Shown here: positions 1-6,442 of the stretch, piece after piece | Numbering within the stretch: position 1 is the stretch's first letter | Layout: the number at the start of each line of letters is the position of its first letter | Program-made: the position numbers and the translations under genes | Notes under the pieces: model-generated | What the model was told of the DNA's origin: nothing | The model's input: the letters and a program-made list of their open reading frames with translations, nothing else | The model's database searches: none | Assembly (NCBI GenBank): GCA_040235565.1 | Contig: JBECLA010000147.1 | Coordinates: forward strand, 1-12,774 | Length of the DNA stretch: 12,774 nt | Source: JAHEIJ01 sp040235565 | Lineage (GTDB): Bacteria; Pseudomonadota; Gammaproteobacteria; UBA6429; Thiohalophilaceae | Direction of reading: 5' to 3'

Positions 1-20
1 ACAGTGACTGTTGCGGTGTC

Positions 21-96
<76 letters not shown>

Positions 97-111
97 GAAA
101 CGAGAGCGCGC

Positions 112-140
112 AATTTACGCTAAGCGCTTCGGCAAGTCAA
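112..140 (-). promoter_or_regulatory. sigma70-type promoter of tRNA-Ala with GC-rich discriminator
   Basis: On the minus strand a -35 box TTGACT (135-140, five of six consensus bases) is separated by exactly 17 bases from a -10 box TAAATT (112-117). GCGCGC-rich sequence follows directly at the expected start point (about 104-106), some nine bases before the mature tRNA 5' end. Good boxes with a G+C-rich discriminator are the known signature of stable-RNA promoters under stringent (ppGpp/DksA) control. Control of this promoter is inferred from that. Confidence 0.85.
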
Positions 141-240
141 CAACAACACCCCATTTTTTCGATAGTTAGGGCAATTTCCGGCTGCTCCGGCGAGGGGGAT
201 TCCGACCGTGACGGCGCGAGGAATTGCGCTGGCCTGACAG

Positions 241-1941
241 TCAGTTAGCGGCCTTTTGCTCGATTTTTGCCCAGGTATCCCGCAGGGTGATGGCGCGATT
301 GAACACCGGTTTGTCGCCCGCCACGGTTTCGCTGTCGAGGCAGAAATAGCCCTCCCGCTCGAACTGGAACACCGCCGCCGGCTGGGCCTCCGCCAGGCTG
401 GCTTCCAGGTAACAGTGGGTCAGGGTCCGCAGCGAATCCGGGTTGAGGTGGTCCTTGTAGTCGGTGCCCTCCCCGGCCTTGTCCGGGTTGGGATGGTTAA
501 ACAACCGGTCATAGAGGCGCACTTCGGCACAGACCGCGTCCTCCGCCGAAACCCAGTGAATGACGCCTTTGACCTTGCGCCCTTCCGGATTGGCGCCGAG
601 GGTGTCCGGATCGTAGCTGCAACGCAGCTCGATGATTTCGCCCTGGTTGTTTTTGATCACTTCATCACACCGAATCACATAGGCATTACGCAAGCGCACT
701 TCCCCGCCGCTGACCAGCCGCTTGAACTTCTTGTTGGGAGCGACTTCCATGAAGTCATCCTGGTCAATATAGACTTCCCGACTGAAGGTCAGCTGGCGAC
801 TTCCCATCGACTCATCCTGCGGATGGTTGGGGGCGCGTAACGGCTCGGTCTGGCCTTCGGGATAATTGGTAATCACCACCTTGAGGGGATGCAACACCGC
901 CATGCGTCGCGGTGCATGGATATTCAGATCATCCCGCACGCAGTTTTCCAGCAGCGCCATTTCGATAAAGTTATCCGACTTGGTGACGCCGATGCGATCA
1001 CAGAAATCCCGGATCGCCTCCGGGCGGTAACCGCGGCGCCGCATCCCGGCGATGGTCGGCATGCGCGGATCATTCCAGCCTTCCACATAACCTTCGTCCA
1101 CCAGTTCCGTCAGTTTCCGTTTACTGGTCACGGTGTATTCCAGCACCAGGCGGGAAAACTCAATCTGCTGGGGGTGACAGGGCGTTTGGAGTTCATCCAG
1201 GAACCAGTCATACAACGGTCGGTGATCTTCAAACTCCAGGGTACAGAGAGAATGGGTAATCCCCTCAATGGCATCAGACAGGCAATGGGTGAAGTCGTAC
1301 ATGGGATAGATGCACCACTCAGCGCCGGTCTGATGATGCACCACGCCGTGGCGAATCCGGTAGACAGTTGGATCACGCATGTTCAGGTTGGGTGAGGCCA
1401 TGTCTATCCTGGCGCGCAATACCTTGGCGCCGTCGGGAAATTCGCCGGCGCGCATGCGGGCAAACAGATCCAGGTTCTCTTCCACGCTGCGGTTACGATA
1501 CGGGCTGTCATTGCCCGGCTCCGTGAGGGTGCCGCGATACTGGCGGATTTCTTCCGCACTCAGATCGCACACATAGGCTTTACCTTTGTTAATCAGTTCG
1601 ACCGCATAGCCATAGAGCTTTTCAAAATAATCCGAGGCGTAGTACAGCCGATCATCCCAGTCAAAACCCAGCCAGCGCACATCCTGCTTGATGGCTTCGA
1701 CAAATTCGATATTTTCCTTGTGCGGGTTGGTATCATCGAAACGCAAATTACAGGTGCCGTGGTAATCGCGGGCGATACCGAAGTTGAGACAAATGGACTT
1801 GGCGTGGCCGATATGCAGAAACCCGTTGGGTTCCGGCGGAAAGCGGGTCGCCACCTTGCCCTCATTCTTGCCCTGCTTCAGATCCTCGTCGATGATCTGG
1901 CGAATAAAATTTGTCGGTGTGACCCGCTCTTCACTGCTCAT
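241..1941 (-). CDS. glnS: Glutaminyl-tRNA synthetase (GlnRS)
   Basis: This cytoplasmic class I synthetase charges tRNA-Gln with glutamine using ATP. The 566-residue product is close to the E. coli length of about 554. The ATP-binding signature is present as FLHIGHAKS (HIGH at residues 43-46) in the GlnRS context PPEPNG, with the conserved RFDDTNP segment at about 67-73. The second signature is VTSKRKL (271-277), where the usual VMSKR form has Met; here it is Thr. The anticodon-binding beta-barrels occupy roughly 340-560. The ATG at 1941 is preceded by an AAGG ten bases upstream. The gene starts 60 bases after the gltX stop on the same strand with no terminator seen between, so the two are probably cotranscribed. 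GlnRS implies direct Gln-tRNA charging rather than the GatCAB route. Confidence 0.97.
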   Translation of the reverse strand: MSSEERVTPTNFIRQIIDEDLKQGKNEGKVATRFPPEPNGFLHIGHAKSICLNFGIARDYHGTCNLRFDDTNPHKENIEFVEAIKQDVRWLGFDWDDRLYYASDYFEKLYGYAVELINKGKAYVCDLSAEEIRQYRGTLTEPGNDSPYRNRSVEENLDLFARMRAGEFPDGAKVLRARIDMASPNLNMRDPTVYRIRHGVVHHQTGAEWCIYPMYDFTHCLSDAIEGITHSLCTLEFEDHRPLYDWFLDELQTPCHPQQIEFSRLVLEYTVTSKRKLTELVDEGYVEGWNDPRMPTIAGMRRRGYRPEAIRDFCDRIGVTKSDNFIEMALLENCVRDDLNIHAPRRMAVLHPLKVVITNYPEGQTEPLRAPNHPQDESMGSRQLTFSREVYIDQDDFMEVAPNKKFKRLVSGGEVRLRNAYVIRCDEVIKNNQGEIIELRCSYDPDTLGANPEGRKVKGVIHWVSAEDAVCAEVRLYDRLFNHPNPDKAGEGTDYKDHLNPDSLRTLTHCYLEASLAEAQPAAVFQFEREGYFCLDSETVAGDKPVFNRAITLRDTWAKIEQKAAN

Positions 1942-2001
1942 GCAATTCCAACCTTGTCCTGATAATGTGTTGCTGTATTAAGCCGGTTGCGGTTGTGTGT
2001 C

Positions 2002-3411
2002 TCAACTGGCCTGTTTCCGTTGTTCAATAAACGCCAGGGCCTGATCGATTCGCTGCAGGGTTCTGTCCTTGCCCAACAGTTGCAGGGTGATATCGATACT
2101 CGGCGAGGCGGCGCAACCGGCGACAGCGACACGCAGCGGCATGCCCACCTTGCCCATTTTCAGATCCAGCGCCTCGGCAACATCATGGACCACCTGATGA
2201 ATCGCCTCGGCTTGCCAGGTCTCCAGACCAGCCAGCGCCTGTTTTAACTCACGCAATGGAGCCTCTGCCACCGGCCGCAGGTGGGCCTTGGCCGCCTTGG
2301 GCTCATATTCATCAAAATCCCGATAGAAAAAGGCACTGATCTGCGCCATTTCCACCAGGGTAGAGGCACGTTCCTGCTGCGCGGCGACCACCGCCACCAG
2401 GTCCGGCCCTTCCGCCGGATCGATACCCAGGTTACCCATGTGCGGACTGAGCAGGTGGGCAATCCGGGCCGGGTCATCGTTCTTGAGGTATTGCTGATTA
2501 AGCCACAGCAACTTGTCCCGGTTGAAGGTGGAAGCGGCCCGATTCACGTTCTCCAGTTCGAAATATTCGATCATCTCATCAACGGTAAAGACTTCCTGAT
2601 CCCCATGTGACCAGCCGAGCCGCACCAGATAATTCAACAGCGCCTCCGGCAGAAAACCTTCATCCCGATACTGCACCACACTGGTAGCGCCATGGCGTTT
2701 TGACAGCCGCGCCCCGTCTTCCCCCAGAATCATCGGCACGTGGGCATAGCGCGGTACTTCGGCACCCAGGGCCTGCAAAATATTGATCTGCCGCGGGGTG
2801 TTGTTGATGTGATCATCACCCCGGATCACATGTGTAATGTTCATATCCAGATCATCCACCACCACGGTGAGATTATAAGTGGGTGAACCATCGGTCCGGC
2901 GAATAATGAGATCATCCAGTTCGCGGTTGTGAATGATGACCTTGCCACGGATGATGTCGTCCACCACCACGTCCCCCTCCAGCGGATTGCGGAACCGGAT
3001 CACGTGGGGCGTGTCAGGATCGATCTGTTTATCACGGCAATGCCCGTCATAGCGGGGCTTTTCCTTGCGGGCCATCTGTTGTTCACGCAGGGTATCCAGG
3101 CGCTCCTTGCTGCAACTGCAGCGATAAGCCTGGCCGCTATCCAGCAGTTGCTGGATCACCTCATTATAACGATGAAAGCGCTCGGTCTGGTAAATGGGGC
3201 CTTCATCATATTCCATCCCCAGCCAGGTCATGCCCTCCAGAATGGCATTCACCGATTCGACGGTGGACCGTTGTATATCCGTATCCTCGATACGCAGCAC
3301 AAACTTGCCGCCATGCTTGCGGGCATATAACCAGGAAAACAGCGCGGTGCGCGCGCCACCAATGTGTAAATAACCGGTGGGACTGGGAGCGAAGCGGGTA
3401 CGGGGTGTCAT
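2002..3411 (-). CDS. gltX: Glutamyl-tRNA synthetase (GluRS)
   Basis: This cytoplasmic class I synthetase charges tRNA-Glu with glutamate; Glu-tRNA feeds both translation and, in most proteobacteria, haem synthesis through HemA. The 469 residues match the E. coli length of about 471. Visible signatures are RFAPSPTGYLHIGGART at the N-terminus (HIGH-type at 16-19), RIEDTD at 40-45, and a KMSKS-type RLSKRHG from 235. The zinc-knuckle positions are Cys98, Cys100 and Cys125, but the fourth ligand, His127 in E. coli, is Asp here. With a GlnRS gene next door, a discriminating GluRS specific for tRNA-Glu is expected. Start ATG at 3411 has only a weak ribosome-binding site. It appears to be the first gene of a gltX-glnS operon, divergent from the crp-type gene. 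Confidence 0.97.
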   Translation of the reverse strand: MTPRTRFAPSPTGYLHIGGARTALFSWLYARKHGGKFVLRIEDTDIQRSTVESVNAILEGMTWLGMEYDEGPIYQTERFHRYNEVIQQLLDSGQAYRCSCSKERLDTLREQQMARKEKPRYDGHCRDKQIDPDTPHVIRFRNPLEGDVVVDDIIRGKVIIHNRELDDLIIRRTDGSPTYNLTVVVDDLDMNITHVIRGDDHINNTPRQINILQALGAEVPRYAHVPMILGEDGARLSKRHGATSVVQYRDEGFLPEALLNYLVRLGWSHGDQEVFTVDEMIEYFELENVNRAASTFNRDKLLWLNQQYLKNDDPARIAHLLSPHMGNLGIDPAEGPDLVAVVAAQQERASTLVEMAQISAFFYRDFDEYEPKAAKAHLRPVAEAPLRELKQALAGLETWQAEAIHQVVHDVAEALDLKMGKVGMPLRVAVAGCAASPSIDITLQLLGKDRTLQRIDQALAFIEQRKQAS

Positions 3412-3448
3412 CGAATTAAAATCATTCCAATTAGTACAAGGGTGCGGT

Positions 3449-3477
3449 ATTTTACCTATCCATAGGTAAAAAATCAG
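3449..3477 (-). promoter_or_regulatory. Candidate gltX-glnS promoter
   Basis: On the minus strand a -10-like TAAAAT (3449-3454, five of six consensus bases) lies 17 bases from a poor -35-like CTGATT (3472-3477, three of six). Transcription would start near 3442, giving a leader of about 30 bases before the gltX ATG. The spacer is almost exactly filled by the perfect inverted repeat listed separately, which suggests that a regulator acts here. The assignment rests on motif matching by eye only. Confidence 0.4.
3450..3471. promoter_or_regulatory. Perfect 22-bp palindrome, candidate operator in the gltX/crp divergent region
   Basis: Two 10-base arms, TTTTACCTAT and ATAGGTAAAA, are exact reverse complements separated by CC. 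Size and two-fold symmetry are those of a dimeric regulator site. It overlaps the candidate gltX -10 box and fills the spacer. It also lies about 24 bases upstream of a TATAAC (3495-3500) that could serve as the -10 of the crp-type gene. It does not match the CRP (TGTGA-N6-TCACA) or FNR (TTGAT-N4-ATCAA) consensus, so the binding protein is unknown. No T-tract follows on either strand that would make it a terminator. Confidence 0.6.
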
Positions 3478-3494
3478 TCCATACTTGGAATCAA

Positions 3495-3500
3495 TATAAC
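3495..3500 (+). promoter_or_regulatory. Possible -10 box of the crp-type gene
   Basis: TATAAC matches five of six consensus bases and lies 54 bases before the start codon. The sequence 17-18 bases upstream is a poor -35. An alternative is TTGGAA (3485-3490) with GATAAA (3509-3514) at 18-base spacing. A weak -35 would fit an activator-dependent promoter, with the palindrome at 3450-3471 centred near -46 from the implied start. Choice between the two is unresolved. Confidence 0.3.
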
Positions 3501-3554
3501 GATAACCGGATAAAAAGAGTCTGGCCGACAGACCCGTCCATAAAGGAAGTTCGC

Positions 3555-4196
3555 ATGGAATTGGATGCTACAACCGTCGAACAATTTCTTCGCTATTGCA
3601 GCCGCAGCACGGTCCCGAAAAAGCACCTCATTGTGCGCGAGGGGGATCCGGCGGACACCCTGTATTACCTGATCGAAGGATCGGCCACCGTATTGATGGA
3701 AGACAAGGAGGATGCGGGCCATGAGATCATCCTGGCTTATCTCAATGAGGGGGATTTCATCGGCGAACTGGGGCTGTTTTTCCGCACCAGCAGCCGCAGC
3801 ACCATGGTTCGGGCTCGTAGCGATTGTGTCCTGGCCGCCATCAAATATGATGAATTGAAAACATTATTTGAGAATGAACTCAAGGATATTCACGCCCAGA
3901 TCATGACCGCGGTGGGCCGGCAACTGGCCCAACGGCTGTTAAGTACCAGCCGCAAGGTCGGTCAACTGGCCTTCCTGGATGTGACCGGGCGGGTCGCCCG
4001 GACTCTGCTGGAGATGTGTGATGCCCCGGAGGCCATGTCCCATCCCGATGGCACCCAGATCCACATTTCCCGCCAGGAAATCGCCCGCAACGTCGGTTGC
4101 TCACGCGAAATGGCCGGCCGGGTGCTCCGTAGTCTCGCGGATCAGGGCATGATCCGTGCCCGAGGAATGGATATCGTGGTGCTCCATCCCCGTTAA
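3555..4196 (+). CDS. crp: cAMP receptor protein (CRP/Vfr-type transcription regulator)
   Basis: This global regulator binds cAMP and controls promoters as a dimer. The 213 residues compare with 210 for E. coli CRP. Residues 1-115 form the cyclic-nucleotide-binding beta-roll. The phosphate-binding cassette GELGLF (70-75) with Arg81-Ser82 matches E. coli Gly71-Glu72 and Arg82-Ser83. The dimerisation helix carries Thr131-Ser132, matching the adenine-contacting Thr127-Ser128. The winged helix-turn-helix contains SRQEIARNVGCSREMAGRVL; Arg184, Glu185 and Arg189 correspond to the CRP DNA-contacting Arg180, Glu181 and Arg185. It should therefore bind cAMP and read TGTGA half-sites. An AAAGGAAG ribosome site lies seven bases before the ATG. 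It is monocistronic and divergent from gltX. It could equally be named vfr. Confidence 0.93.
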   Translation: MELDATTVEQFLRYCSRSTVPKKHLIVREGDPADTLYYLIEGSATVLMEDKEDAGHEIILAYLNEGDFIGELGLFFRTSSRSTMVRARSDCVLAAIKYDELKTLFENELKDIHAQIMTAVGRQLAQRLLSTSRKVGQLAFLDVTGRVARTLLEMCDAPEAMSHPDGTQIHISRQEIARNVGCSREMAGRVLRSLADQGMIRARGMDIVVLHPR

Positions 4197-4221
4197 GCCG
4201 GGGCAACGTGGTAAATCCCCA

Positions 4222-4400
4222 TAAAAAAAGCCCCGCTAAAAAAGCGGGGCCGATCAATTTGCGCAAATTCTGCGCAGGGGGAGGAAATACAAAACCAAAC
4301 AACCCTGAGGTGAACTCTCAGCCAATCACCCTGGCCTCAGTCTCTCCGAGTTACCTGTATTGTCGGCATCCCGCAACCAAACTTGAGAAATCCTGCCTCT
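4222..4400 (-). ncRNA. Candidate small regulatory RNA, 5' end uncertain
   Basis: A textbook rho-independent terminator facing the minus strand (4223-4250) has no minus-strand gene upstream of it, so something untranslated probably ends there. Upstream on the minus strand are a hairpin TTGCGG-GATG-CCG(A)CAA (4360-4376), a nested stem CTGAGG/CCTCAG (4305-4340) with an inner GCCA/TGGC stem (4321-4335), and a hairpin TGCGCA-GAATT-TGCGCA (4260-4276). Three GGA motifs occur (4391-4393, 4369-4371, 4345-4347), two in hairpins, which faintly recalls CsrA/RsmA-binding RNAs. It does not match 6S, tmRNA, RNase P, SRP RNA, Spot 42 or other families I know. No clear -35/-10 pair was found, so the start near 4400 is a guess based on the palindrome at 4402-4417. 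Confidence 0.45.
4223..4250 (-). terminator. Rho-independent terminator facing the minus strand
   Basis: The minus strand reads a 7-bp perfect GC-rich stem GCCCCGC/GCGGGGC with a loop TTTTTTA, followed at once by seven T residues (4229-4223). On the plus strand the same hairpin is followed by CGATCAATTT, a poor U-tract, so it is not a good terminator for the crp-type gene ending at 4196. It probably ends a transcript arriving from around 4400 on the minus strand and also blocks read-through into crp antisense. Confidence 0.85.
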
Positions 4401-4401
4401 G

Positions 4402-4417
4402 GTAAACTATTGTTTAC
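4402..4417. promoter_or_regulatory. Palindrome GTAAAC-TATT-GTTTAC, candidate operator
   Basis: The 6-4-6 inverted repeat is perfect and lies in the AT-rich core between the candidate sRNA and the antiporter operon leader. It can also be read as GTAAA-N6-TTTAC, which shares ten of the twelve specified bases of the TyrR/PhhR box TGTAAA-N6-TTTACA. A second inverted repeat, TGCTT-N5-AAGCA, follows at 4421-4435. Binding by any particular regulator is unproven. Confidence 0.45.
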
Positions 4418-4519
4418 TAATGCTTTATTTAAGCAGTCGATTATTTTGTGCGTTTCCAAACGGGGCAGGAACGGTGATCGGCTTGCCCTGTCCCACAACT
4501 GCTCTCACTGGTATTACAC

Positions 4520-4550
4520 GCCCTGCGCGTTGCCTGCTGACAGGGCTTTT
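4520..4550 (+). terminator. Weak candidate plus-strand terminator or leader hairpin
   Basis: A 6-bp stem GCCCTG (4520-4525) and CAGGGC (4541-4546) encloses a 15-base loop and is followed by TTTT. The large loop and short T-run make it weak. It lies about 230 bases before mrpE and could be an attenuator-like element, the end of a short plus-strand transcript, or chance. Confidence 0.25.
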
Positions 4551-4780
4551 GCTACGAGAATCGGGACCTCCCGCGGCATGTTTTCCCGCCTGGCAAACTG
4601 GTCTAGAATGGATTAGCAATGCTCGCAGGCGCTCATGACAACACAATGTCGCGCGAACAAGAATTAGCACAAGCAAAATAATGCCTTAGCCAGGTCGGAC
4701 GAGATAATTGTCCCGGTGATTACAAAAGAAAACAACAAACTGAGTGAATTACCGAATGCCACCAAACCTGGAGTCAGCAG

Positions 4781-5263
4781 TTGAAACACGCCGTCAGCCT
4801 TACCCTCACCCTATTTATCCTGTGGTTATTACTCTCAGGCCAGTTTAATGCCCTGTTAATTATCCTGGGGCTGGTCAGTGTTCTGGTCACCGTCTTCCTA
4901 TCCTTGCGCATGGAAGTGATTGACCATGAAAGTCATCCCTTGCATCTGTCCCGCAAGTTACCCCGTTTCTGGATGTTCCTCTGGCGGGAAATCATCCTGG
5001 CCAACCTGGATGTCGTACGCCGTATCCTGACGCCGGGAAAATCATACTCCCCCCAACTACGCCAGTTGCCGCTTCCCCAGCAAACAGCCGTGGGACAGGT
5101 GATCTATGCGAATGCCATTACCCTGACACCGGGGACCGTCACGGTACAACTCAACACCGATCAAATACATGTGCATGCCCTGACGCGGGAAGCCATTCAG
5201 GATCTGCAGACTGGCCGAATAGCAAAAGCGGTCCCGGACGATCTGGAAGAGAAAAGGTCATGA
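4781..5263 (+). CDS. mrpE: Mrp/Mnh-type Na+/H+ antiporter subunit E
   Basis: This small inner-membrane subunit of the multisubunit cation/proton antiporter has 160 residues, the usual MrpE length. The N-terminus is strongly hydrophobic (about residues 3-42, two membrane segments). A basic amphipathic stretch follows, then the family signature NAITLTPGTVTV and a soluble C-terminal domain on the cytoplasmic side. It is the first gene of the operon. The start is a TTG at 4781 with GGAG seven bases upstream; no better in-frame ATG gives a full MrpE N-terminus. TTG starts are weak, which could limit output of the whole coupled operon. The stop overlaps the mrpF start by four bases. The role of MrpE in cation exchange is structural or assembly-related in known systems. 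Confidence 0.93.
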   Translation: MKHAVSLTLTLFILWLLLSGQFNALLIILGLVSVLVTVFLSLRMEVIDHESHPLHLSRKLPRFWMFLWREIILANLDVVRRILTPGKSYSPQLRQLPLPQQTAVGQVIYANAITLTPGTVTVQLNTDQIHVHALTREAIQDLQTGRIAKAVPDDLEEKRS

Positions 5264-5556
5264 TGTTCACCGTCGCCGCACTCGCCATTCTGATCACCAT
5301 GGGCCTCGCCCTGGGTCGGGCACTCCTCGGGCCCACCGTCTATGACCGCATCCTGGCGGTCAATATGTTTGGGACCAAAACGGTGCTGCTGATTGCGGTG
5401 TTCGCCTTCATTTCAGATCGCCACGATATTCTGGATATCGCTCTGGTTTACGCCCTGATTAACTTTATCAGCGTGGTTGCCGTACTGAAACTTGTTGAAC
5501 AAGGTAACTTCCATACCGCGGCAGAGCCGGACAACAAGGAAGAAAACAACCCATGA
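5260..5556 (+). CDS. mrpF: Mrp/Mnh-type Na+/H+ antiporter subunit F
   Basis: The 98-residue hydrophobic protein has three predicted membrane helices (about 3-22, 33-52, 58-80) and a short charged tail. The family motif GPTVYDRILAVN (24-35) includes the conserved membrane-proximal Asp29. In solved Mrp complexes MrpF packs with MrpE and MrpG on one side of the assembly and this Asp region has been linked to sodium handling; that role here is by homology. ATG overlaps the mrpE stop by four bases (ATGA), indicating translational coupling. A second ATG directly follows at 5263. Confidence 0.94.
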   Translation: MMFTVAALAILITMGLALGRALLGPTVYDRILAVNMFGTKTVLLIAVFAFISDRHDILDIALVYALINFISVVAVLKLVEQGNFHTAAEPDNKEENNP

Positions 5557-5876
5557 TGGTTGAACTGCTCAGCTGGATCTGTATTGCCGGCGGTGGCCTG
5601 CTCGGGATAATCGGAGGCATCGGCATGCACCGGTTCCCGGATATGTTTACGCGCCTGCATGCCGCGGGAACCACTGATACCCTCTGCGCCGCACTGTTTC
5701 TTCTGGGTCTGGCTCTGCAGGCGGGCTTAACACTGGCCAGCGTCAAATTGTTTGTGGTGTTTGTTTTTCTGCTTTTTACCAGTCCCGCCGCTACACATGC
5801 TCTGGCCAATGCCGCCTTGCTCGGCGGACTGAAACCCAGACTTGACCCAGAACAACCTCACAGGGAATCAGCCTGA
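5553..5876 (+). CDS. mrpG: Mrp/Mnh-type Na+/H+ antiporter subunit G
   Basis: This small membrane subunit of 107 residues has three helices (about 5-25, 44-62, 63-85). The PhaG/MnhG family signature HRFPDMFTRLHAAGTTDTLCA (from residue 26) is clear, followed by a polar tail. It starts with an ATG overlapping the mrpF stop by four bases. Its own stop shares one base with the next start (TGATG). MrpE, F and G in this order are usual for the family. Here they head the operon, whereas in the Bacillus-type ABCDEFG arrangement they come last. Confidence 0.94.
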   Translation: MMVELLSWICIAGGGLLGIIGGIGMHRFPDMFTRLHAAGTTDTLCAALFLLGLALQAGLTLASVKLFVVFVFLLFTSPAATHALANAALLGGLKPRLDPEQPHRESA

Positions 5877-6442
5877 TGATTGATCTCTTGATCGATATTA
5901 CCTTGTTGGCCTTTTTGCTGGTGACCGCCATTGCAATTATTCGCATCCATAGCCTGTTTGCAATTGTGATGTTATTCGGAATTTTCAGCCTCTCCTCCGC
6001 CGGGCTATTTGTTGTTATGGATGCCGCTGATGTGGCCTTTACCGAGGCTGCTGTTGGCGCGGGCATATCCACTGTGCTGATGCTAGCCACCCTGGCGCTG
6101 ACCCGCCAGCACGATGAAAAACGCACCGCAAAACATCTACCCATCCTGCCTTTGCTGGTGGTGCTTGTTACCGGTGCTGCCTTGATTTACGGTACGCTTG
6201 ATATTCCTGCATTCGGTGATCCCGATGCGCCGGCGCAACAACATGTGGCACCTCACTATCTCAACAGGGCTGTCGAGGAAACCGGTGTACCCAACATTGT
6301 CACCGCGGTACTGGCGAGTTATCGTGGCTTTGATACCCTGGGTGAAGTAACCGTGATCTTTACTGCCGGGGTTGGCGTGTTTCTCTTACTGGCCCGCCGT
6401 AGCAAAAAAGAAAGAGAAAGAGGAACACATCGTGAAACATAA
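5876..6442 (+). CDS. Stand-alone MrpA C-terminal-like subunit (DUF4040 plus MbhE-type region)
   Basis: The 188-residue membrane protein has an N-terminal three-helix part (about 4-78) with the segment AADVAFTEAAVGAGISTVLM, typical of the DUF4040/MbhD domain found inside MrpA. The C-terminal part contains NIVTAVLASYRGFDTLGEVT followed by a last helix (about 160-180); the ‘RGFDTLGE’ motif is that of the MrpA C-terminal/MbhE region. Together they correspond to the C-terminal third of a full MrpA, here as a separate protein without the antiporter domain. In solved Mrp complexes this region lies near the proposed sodium path. A public annotation may call it ‘MnhB-like’ or ‘DUF4040 protein’. The stop overlaps the mrpB start by eleven bases. 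Confidence 0.9.
   Translation: MIDLLIDITLLAFLLVTAIAIIRIHSLFAIVMLFGIFSLSSAGLFVVMDAADVAFTEAAVGAGISTVLMLATLALTRQHDEKRTAKHLPILPLLVVLVTGAALIYGTLDIPAFGDPDAPAQQHVAPHYLNRAVEETGVPNIVTAVLASYRGFDTLGEVTVIFTAGVGVFLLLARRSKKERERGTHRET

Larger units (their letters stand above)
4197..4780. other. 584-bp intergenic region without a convincing protein gene
   Basis: The small open frames here (65-83 codons on both strands, for example 4383-4616 and 4425-4676) have no recognisable family, no good ribosome site and compositions rich in Cys, Arg and Pro typical of chance frames. What is present is a minus-strand terminator with hairpins upstream (4223-4376), a perfect 6-4-6 palindrome at 4402-4417 beside TGCTT-N5-AAGCA at 4421-4435, a long hairpin at 4462-4494, and a possible weak plus-strand terminator at 4520-4550. 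An A-rich leader then runs up to the mrpE start. The region is best read as one small RNA gene plus the regulatory region of the antiporter operon. Confidence 0.6.

Noticed and set aside
256..1395. Long plus-strand open frames opposite glnS (194 and 168 codons)
   Set aside because: They lie entirely antisense to a certain glnS gene, have no recognisable domain, and are expected from the codon bias of the real gene.
4230..4250. Terminator for the crp-type gene on the plus strand
   Set aside because: The plus-strand hairpin is followed by CGATCAATTT rather than a T-run; the T-run is on the minus strand. Some bidirectional use cannot be excluded.
4202..4410. Known RNA families (6S, tmRNA, RNase P, SRP RNA, glycine or TPP riboswitch)
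   Set aside because: Fragments such as AACTCTCAG recall the glycine riboswitch, but the conserved cores of these families are absent on both strands.
4383..4676. Small open frames on both strands in the intergenic region (72-83 codons)
   Set aside because: They overlap each other, lack ribosome sites and show chance-like composition; hairpins and palindromes explain the region better.
6372..6431. Longer N-terminus for mrpB
   Set aside because: The extra 20 residues only shadow the end of the preceding gene; GTG 6432 has a good ribosome site and gives the family length.
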